DNA from: Croceibacterium_A sp035555595
Lineage (GTDB): Bacteria > Pseudomonadota > Alphaproteobacteria > Sphingomonadales > Sphingomonadaceae
NCBI GenBank assembly: GCA_035555595.1
Contig: DATMGK010000078.1
Span: forward strand, 1 to 64,000
DNA: 64,000 nt
Direction: 5' to 3'
Shown piece by piece: positions 59,963 through 64,000 of the stretch. The notes below the pieces were generated by a model. The model ran no database searches and was not told the DNA's origin. It saw only the letters and a program-made list of their open reading frames with translations. Every line of letters starts with the position of its first letter. The stretch's first letter is position 1. Made by a program: the position numbers and the translations under genes.

Positions 59963-60970
59963 GTGAGCGGAACAAGTGTCGATACCATCGAAGGTTTGGA
60001 ACAGGCCGTGGGGCGAAAGTCGCCCGCGATGGACCTCAAGGTTATCGACCATCTCGACGAATGGGCCCTGCGCTGGATCGCCAGTTCTCCACTGGCCTTC
60101 CTTGGCCTTGCGGGTGGCGGCAGAGTGGACACCACACTGGCGGGTGACCGTCCGGGCTTCTGCCGGGCATCCTCGGGCTCGCTCGCCATTCCGCGTGGTT
60201 CGATTGACGCTTCCGATCTTCCACAAGTGGGGGACGGCTTCGGCTCGCTGTTTGTCGTGCCGGGGCTGGGCGAGACATTAAGGGTCAACGGCCGGGTGGC
60301 CGAAGTGACGGAAGAGGCCGTCGTCGTTTCCGTGGGCGAATGCTTCATGCACTGTGCCAAGGCGATGATCCGCTCTGATTTCTGGGGCGCCTCACCCAAC
60401 CCTGATGCAGCGCCAGACCTTAAGGCCTTTGTCGCCGCAGGAAAGTTCATGGCGCTGGTGACGGACGGGGATGGCGTTACCGTGGATGTCAGCCCCAAAG
60501 GCGACCCCGCCGGCTCTCTCACCCGGATGGATGGAGGCTCGTTGTGGTTTGCCGACAGGCCGGGGAACCGCCGGACCGACAGTTTCCGCAACATATTGCA
60601 GCAACCGAAGGTGGCCTGCTTGATTGTGGTGCCGGGCAGCAACTTTGTCGCCAGCGTCCGGGGTGAAGCCCGCCTGACGACCGATGAGGCGCGTCGAGCT
60701 ACATTCTCGGTCAATGGCCGCAGCCCACTGTTGGCGGTGGAGATTGCCGAGGTTCAGGGGGAACTTCTCGATAGCGGCGCGCTGGCTCGTGCTGCACTGT
60801 GGGGGGAGTATGAGCCTGCGGACGACCTCGATCCCGCGAAGATCTTTGCGGCCCATATGCGGCTCAACCGCGATAAGGGGCTCACGGCCAAGGTGGCCAG
60901 TGTGATGGTTTCCATACCGGGAATGATGAGCAAAGGGCTGGAACGCGATTACAAGACGCGGCTTTACTGA
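59963..60970 (+). CDS. Pyridoxamine 5'-phosphate oxidase-fold protein, two-domain
   Basis: 335 residues from the GTG at 59963, nine bases after AGGAG; frames further up start with a weak TTG. Two split-barrel domains are visible. The first ends in VGECFMHCAKAMIRSDFWGA, a motif of the MSMEG_1061-type PNPOx family, and the second has GGSLWFADRPGNRRTDSFRN and VACLIVVPGSNFVASVRGEA. The fold binds flavin or heme. The shared Fur-box-like promoter suggests a role linked to iron, for example reduction or heme/siderophore handling; the substrate is not known. Confidence 0.8.
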   Translation: MSGTSVDTIEGLEQAVGRKSPAMDLKVIDHLDEWALRWIASSPLAFLGLAGGGRVDTTLAGDRPGFCRASSGSLAIPRGSIDASDLPQVGDGFGSLFVVPGLGETLRVNGRVAEVTEEAVVVSVGECFMHCAKAMIRSDFWGASPNPDAAPDLKAFVAAGKFMALVTDGDGVTVDVSPKGDPAGSLTRMDGGSLWFADRPGNRRTDSFRNILQQPKVACLIVVPGSNFVASVRGEARLTTDEARRATFSVNGRSPLLAVEIAEVQGELLDSGALARAALWGEYEPADDLDPAKIFAAHMRLNRDKGLTAKVASVMVSIPGMMSKGLERDYKTRLY

Positions 60971-61021
60971 TCGGCCGTACGGTGCGCTGGTCGTGGTGCC
61001 TGAACGCTGGCAGTGGCGAGA

Positions 61022-61408
61022 TCAGGCTGATTGGCTGGTCAGCGCGCCCTCGGAGTCCATCAGGCCCAGATCGATGAGTGCCTGGCGCAAATCTTTCAGG
61101 CTATAAGGTTTGCGAACATATCTTTCGCGTTCAGTCAGCCGGTCAGCCGCTTCGTTCAGGCCGGTGGCGTAGATAATGCGAAGTCCCGGAAGCATGGCTT
61201 TGGCCCGATCTGCCAATTGCCAGCCATCGACCGTGCCGGGCATCCGGATGTCCGTAAACAGCAGATCGAAGCTGTGGCCCTGTTCTATATGAGAAAGCGC
61301 CTCCTCCCCATCTGATGCGCTGGTTACCTCAAAGCCGATATCAGTGAGGTCTTCGCCAGCCAGTTCCCGGACCAGAAGCTCATCTTCAACCAGTAGAACG
61401 GTGCTCAT
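61022..61408 (-). CDS. Single-domain response regulator (CheY-like)
   Basis: 128 residues, receiver domain only. The acidic pair is VEDELLV (residues 8-9), the phospho-acceptor Asp is in FDLLFTDIRMPGTVDGWQLA (about residue 54), the conserved Thr/Ala position is YATG, and the Lys is in YVRKPYSLKDL. No output domain or histidine kinase is adjacent. FixJ-like single receivers of this type in sphingomonads often work with HWE kinases. The partner cannot be told from this window. Confidence 0.9.
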   Translation of the reverse strand: MSTVLLVEDELLVRELAGEDLTDIGFEVTSASDGEEALSHIEQGHSFDLLFTDIRMPGTVDGWQLADRAKAMLPGLRIIYATGLNEAADRLTERERYVRKPYSLKDLRQALIDLGLMDSEGALTSQSA

Positions 61409-61533
61409 AGATTACCCTGCATGCGTTGTTCCTGGACGCACCTGTCTGAATTCACAACTGAAACCATGCGGGCAAGAGTTGCTTACGGGGAACTACCTAT
61501 CCAAAAGCAGGCGAGCCAGATGGAGCCGCTACG

Positions 61534-61566
61534 AAAAAGGGTCCGCATCCCGGAGGATGCGGACCC
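61534..61566 (-). terminator. Rho-independent terminator of the DUF6152 operon
   Basis: A perfect 12-base stem, GGGTCCGCATCC (61539-61550) with GGATGCGGACCC (61555-61566) and a CGGA loop, is followed on the minus strand by TTTTT (61538-61534). It lies 30 bases after the DUF6152 stop. The rest of 61409-61533 shows no gene. Confidence 0.93.
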
Positions 61567-61595
61567 CTATACTCCGCTATGCAGAGATGTGCGGC

Positions 61596-62012
61596 TTAGT
61601 TGCCGCGACGCGCAGCAGCGGCCACCGCTTCGGTGGTCGGGTTGCCGAGCGAAAGCTCGCGGCCATTCGGGAAACGGATTTCCGCCGCCGAAGCGCGGGT
61701 ATCCCCGTCACGCGCGCGGAAAGCATCGACGATGATGTCGGTGCCGGCGGGCAGCGAGTTTCTGTTCCAGCCACGGCGCAGCAACGCGCTGGGGGCGCCG
61801 CCTTCAACGCGCCACACGGTGCCGTCCGACGTGCGGAGGTGGATCCAGGAGTGCGGGTTCACCCACTCGAACTTCACGACCTTGCCTTCGAGACGCACGG
61901 GTTTGTTGCGGTCGAATTCAGTAGCGAACGAGTGGTGTGCAACGGCGGTGCCCATGGCACCAACCGCAAGGACCGCGCCGATTGCGCCGGCGGTCCACTT
62001 CTTCAATTGCAT
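61596..62012 (-). CDS. DUF6152 family secreted protein
   Basis: 138 residues. Signal peptide (MQLKKWTAGAIGAVLAVGAM, cleaved near AVA|HHSF). The mature N-terminus AHHSFATEFDRNKPVRLEGK followed by VVKFEWVNPHSWIHLRTSDG is the signature of the DUF6152 family, which is common next to PQQ-dependent dehydrogenases and secreted proteins in sphingomonads. The fold is a small beta barrel-like (OB) domain. Function unknown. It ends the minus-strand operon before a strong terminator. Confidence 0.87.
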   Translation of the reverse strand: MQLKKWTAGAIGAVLAVGAMGTAVAHHSFATEFDRNKPVRLEGKVVKFEWVNPHSWIHLRTSDGTVWRVEGGAPSALLRRGWNRNSLPAGTDIIVDAFRARDGDTRASAAEIRFPNGRELSLGNPTTEAVAAAARRGN

Positions 62013-62053
62013 GGCAGGTTACTCCTCAAATTCTCGAATGCGGGTCTTTTTTA

Positions 62054-62932
62054 TCATTCAGCAGCTTCAGCGGGCGAAGCTGCTGTGCTCTCCTCCAGAA
62101 GATCGCCATATAGCATCAATTCGCTGAATGGCACGCAACGGAACTCAAGCAACTGGGCGTTGGGTTCGACGTGACGGTAAAGCGTCAACGAAATCGTCCA
62201 GGGCTTGGTGTAAAGTTCCGGGTCTTCGATAGTGGCGGTGTATTCAATATGGTCTTTGTCGACCTTCTTGAAACGCTCGGTCACGGTGGACGTGTTGCTC
62301 AGATAGTTGCCGCTACGATCCAGCCAGGTCACGCCTTCCAGCATGACGCCGCCGGGGGCTTTGAATTCGCCGGGGCTCTGCGCCAGCGTGGTTACGACCA
62401 GCGTGTCGCCTTCCCACTTGCCGAACGAAGTGCCCATCCAGGTATCGATCGGCGGAATCTCGACGTCGCGCATCTCGATAACGCGGTTCGCGTTGGCGTA
62501 TTCGTAGACGAACAGCATGTCGTCCCCACCGCCCTGAATGATCTGGAACGGATAGGGCAGGTAAGTGGCACGCGGGATGCCAGGGAGGTAGCAAGCAGCT
62601 TCCGCGTCATACTTCACCAGGTTCTGGCGGTTTTCATTCAGCCGGGCGAGCGCTTCGGACTTGTACGGGATCGTACCGCCGTCAACGGAACCCAGGCTCG
62701 CCGGGGAGGCGCCCAGAGTGCCGGCCGCGCGATCGACTTCGCGCAGGGGGCTGGGGTGAGCGGAATGCGGCTCCAGATTGTCGTTGGCCCGGCTGAACGT
62801 CTGCCAGATGCCATTGAGATTGGGCTTGCCGTCAATCGTGGCCGGCTGGCTGGTCTGCTGAGCCATGACGGCACTGCCGCTGACCGTCATAAGCGCCGCC
62901 GCCGTGGCGACCAGAATGGAAAACTTTTTCAT
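62054..62932 (-). CDS. Secreted protein of unknown function in PQQ-dehydrogenase operon
   Basis: 292 residues from the ATG at 62932. Signal peptide MKKFSILVATAAALMTVSGS, cleaved near VMAQ. The mature part begins KPNLNGIWQTFSRANDNLEP, as in a large family of sphingomonad and acidobacterial secreted proteins found with DUF6152 genes. Other blocks are CYLPGIPRATYLPYPFQIIQ, YEYANANRVIEMRDVEIP, and DTWMGTSFGKWEGDTLVVTT. It looks like a strand-rich lipocalin-like or propeller-like protein. It lies 41 bases upstream of the DUF6152 gene and 29 bases after the PQQ-dehydrogenase stop. Confidence 0.8.
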   Translation of the reverse strand: MKKFSILVATAAALMTVSGSAVMAQQTSQPATIDGKPNLNGIWQTFSRANDNLEPHSAHPSPLREVDRAAGTLGASPASLGSVDGGTIPYKSEALARLNENRQNLVKYDAEAACYLPGIPRATYLPYPFQIIQGGGDDMLFVYEYANANRVIEMRDVEIPPIDTWMGTSFGKWEGDTLVVTTLAQSPGEFKAPGGVMLEGVTWLDRSGNYLSNTSTVTERFKKVDKDHIEYTATIEDPELYTKPWTISLTLYRHVEPNAQLLEFRCVPFSELMLYGDLLEESTAASPAEAAE

Positions 62933-62961
62933 CCCCCAACTACCTCTCTTGTTGGAATCAT

Positions 62962-64000
62962 TCATCGCGATAGCGAATAGCTTACTATAGTTCCACCGGC
63001 ATTGATCGCGACATATTGCTTGCCGCTGTTGCCCCGGTAGCTCATCGGATTGGCATTGGCGTTGCCGCGCAGGGCGGCTTCCCACAATTGCTGGCCGGTC
63101 GCTGAATCGAATGCGCGGAAGCGACGATCGTTGGTAGCGCCTACGAATACCAGCCCACCCGCCGTCACGGTCGGCCCTGCGCTGCCGGAATTGCCGACCA
63201 GCCGCTTGCCTTCCGGAAGTTCGTCCATCACGCCCAGCGGTACCGACCAGCGGATCGCGCCGGTATTGCCGTCGACCGCCACCAGTTCACCCCACGGCGG
63301 CTTGTAGCAGGGCGCTTGCGGGCCCTGGGCGCGGCCGTTCTCGTACTGGCCCGAAAGCGGCGCGCTGAACGAGAAGAACGGGCCCTTCCCATCGACGCTC
63401 GCCCGGTCATACGGCTGATTCGTGTCGTTGGCGTCGAAGCTGTAGCTTTCAGTGCTTTCCTTGCGCTCAATCCAGCCGACCAGCGAAGTATCCTGCGCAT
63501 TTACATAGATCAGGCCGGTGGTCGGATCGGCAGCCGCGCCGCCCCAGTTGACCCCCCCGGTTCCGCCGGGAAGCTGGATGGTAGAACGCGGAGGGGTGCC
63601 TTCGCGGTGCAGGAAAAATGGCGTGAACGGGCCATAGTTGAGGAAACCGCCCGCCTTGTCCCACATCGCCCGGCATGCTGCCGCGTGTTCCGGCGTGGTG
63701 TCGTCAGGGGTAACAAGATCGTCCCAGGTCAGGCTCACCCGGCTGAGTGGCGGGGTGTTGACGGGGAAGGGCTGCGTCGGATGATAATATTCGCCCGGCA
63801 CGTCACCGATGGGAACGGGGCGCTCCTCAACCGGCAGCGCCGGCTCGCCCGTCTCGCGATTGATGACGTAGAGCAGGCTGGTCTTGCTGATGTTGGCGAT
63901 GATCGGCTGGCGCTTGCCGTCGATGGTCACGTCTATCAGCGGACCCGCGGTGGGCATGTCGGTATCCCACAGATCGTGATGTACGGTCTGGAAATGCCAT
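62962..64000 (-). CDS. PQQ-dependent (quinoprotein) dehydrogenase, C-terminal part
   Basis: The gene continues beyond the right edge; 345 C-terminal residues are visible. At the edge, WHFQTVHHDLWDTDMPTAGP is the characteristic beta-propeller block of PQQ alcohol/glucose dehydrogenases. Further on come KTSLLYVINRETGEPALPVE, GGTGGVNWGGAAADPTTGLI with YVNAQD (W-motif), GAIRWSVPLG, and VFVGATNDRRFRAFDSATGQ. No cytochrome c domain follows, so electrons go to a separate acceptor. The substrate cannot be inferred from this part. It is first in an operon with the two secreted proteins downstream. Confidence 0.9.
   Translation of the reverse strand, partial: WHFQTVHHDLWDTDMPTAGPLIDVTIDGKRQPIIANISKTSLLYVINRETGEPALPVEERPVPIGDVPGEYYHPTQPFPVNTPPLSRVSLTWDDLVTPDDTTPEHAAACRAMWDKAGGFLNYGPFTPFFLHREGTPPRSTIQLPGGTGGVNWGGAAADPTTGLIYVNAQDTSLVGWIERKESTESYSFDANDTNQPYDRASVDGKGPFFSFSAPLSGQYENGRAQGPQAPCYKPPWGELVAVDGNTGAIRWSVPLGVMDELPEGKRLVGNSGSAGPTVTAGGLVFVGATNDRRFRAFDSATGQQLWEAALRGNANANPMSYRGNSGKQYVAINAGGTIVSYSLSR

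Overview
The window reads as a piece of chromosome from a GC-rich alphaproteobacterium, most probably a sphingomonad (Sphingomonadales, near Novosphingobium/Sphingobium). Pointers are a GcrA-type cell-cycle regulator, many TonB-dependent receptors, a GH68 enzyme without signal peptide paired with a ROK fructokinase (as in Zymomonas), DUF4168/DUF6152 proteins, and the order rimP-nusA-ylxR-infB-rbfA ... truB-rpsO-pnp. I see no IS element, prophage, CRISPR array or rRNA. One tRNA gene (Ser, CGA) is present.

Layout. 1-5 kb: end of a YbaN-type gene, sufE, then a phage-shock (psp) operon on the minus strand. It is driven by a textbook sigma54 promoter, with pspF divergent. The operon holds a 51-codon membrane ORF, pspA, pspB, pspC and four more small PspB-like membrane/coiled-coil genes. 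5-17 kb: translation and RNA housekeeping (rimP, nusA, ylxR, infB, rbfA, an M50 protease, DUF2239, truB, rpsO, pnp). 17-27 kb: a spermidine-synthase-like protein, a YbaL-type K+/H+ antiporter, two SDRs, a LuxR protein with a decayed receiver, DUF4168, an MFS carrier, gcrA, an ABC-2 permease, hspQ and tRNA-Ser. 27-30 kb: an SMR exporter and a decayed siderophore locus (Fur-box-like site, siderophore-esterase-like hydrolase, internally deleted TonB receptor). 30-32 kb: a HerA-like ATPase and trmL.

32-44 kb: a coherent catabolic locus. Two secreted alpha/beta hydrolases, a TonB receptor, a tannase-family lipoprotein esterase, an MFS carrier, a LacI regulator, a GH68 fructosidase, a ROK fructokinase and a second tannase-family esterase share three copies of one palindrome (core CAATCGATTG) 50-62 bases before the first gene of each block. 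I infer uptake and use of acylated sucrose: ester groups removed in the periplasm, sugar imported, sucrose bond split, fructose phosphorylated.

44-55.5 kb: the most unusual part. PepSY protein, small membrane protein, MotA/TolQ/ExbB-like channel, DUF2149 protein and a 1383-residue CobN-like chelatase with signal peptide and C-terminal membrane anchor overlap one another. They are followed by a lipoprotein with beta-propeller-like repeats, a BtuB-like TonB receptor and a PhyH-type dioxygenase. The set resembles the HmuSTUV part of Bacteroidota heme-uptake operons and suggests a proton-motive-force-driven periplasmic metal chelatase or dechelatase acting on an imported tetrapyrrole. 55-61 kb: a second iron-type unit (TonB receptor, membrane protein, PepSY) under a Fur-box-like site shared with a divergent PNPOx-fold protein. 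61-64 kb: a CheY-like regulator, DUF6152, a secreted protein of unknown function and the C-terminal part of a PQQ-dependent dehydrogenase running off the window.

All calls rest on reading the translations and DNA; no database search or structure prediction was run.
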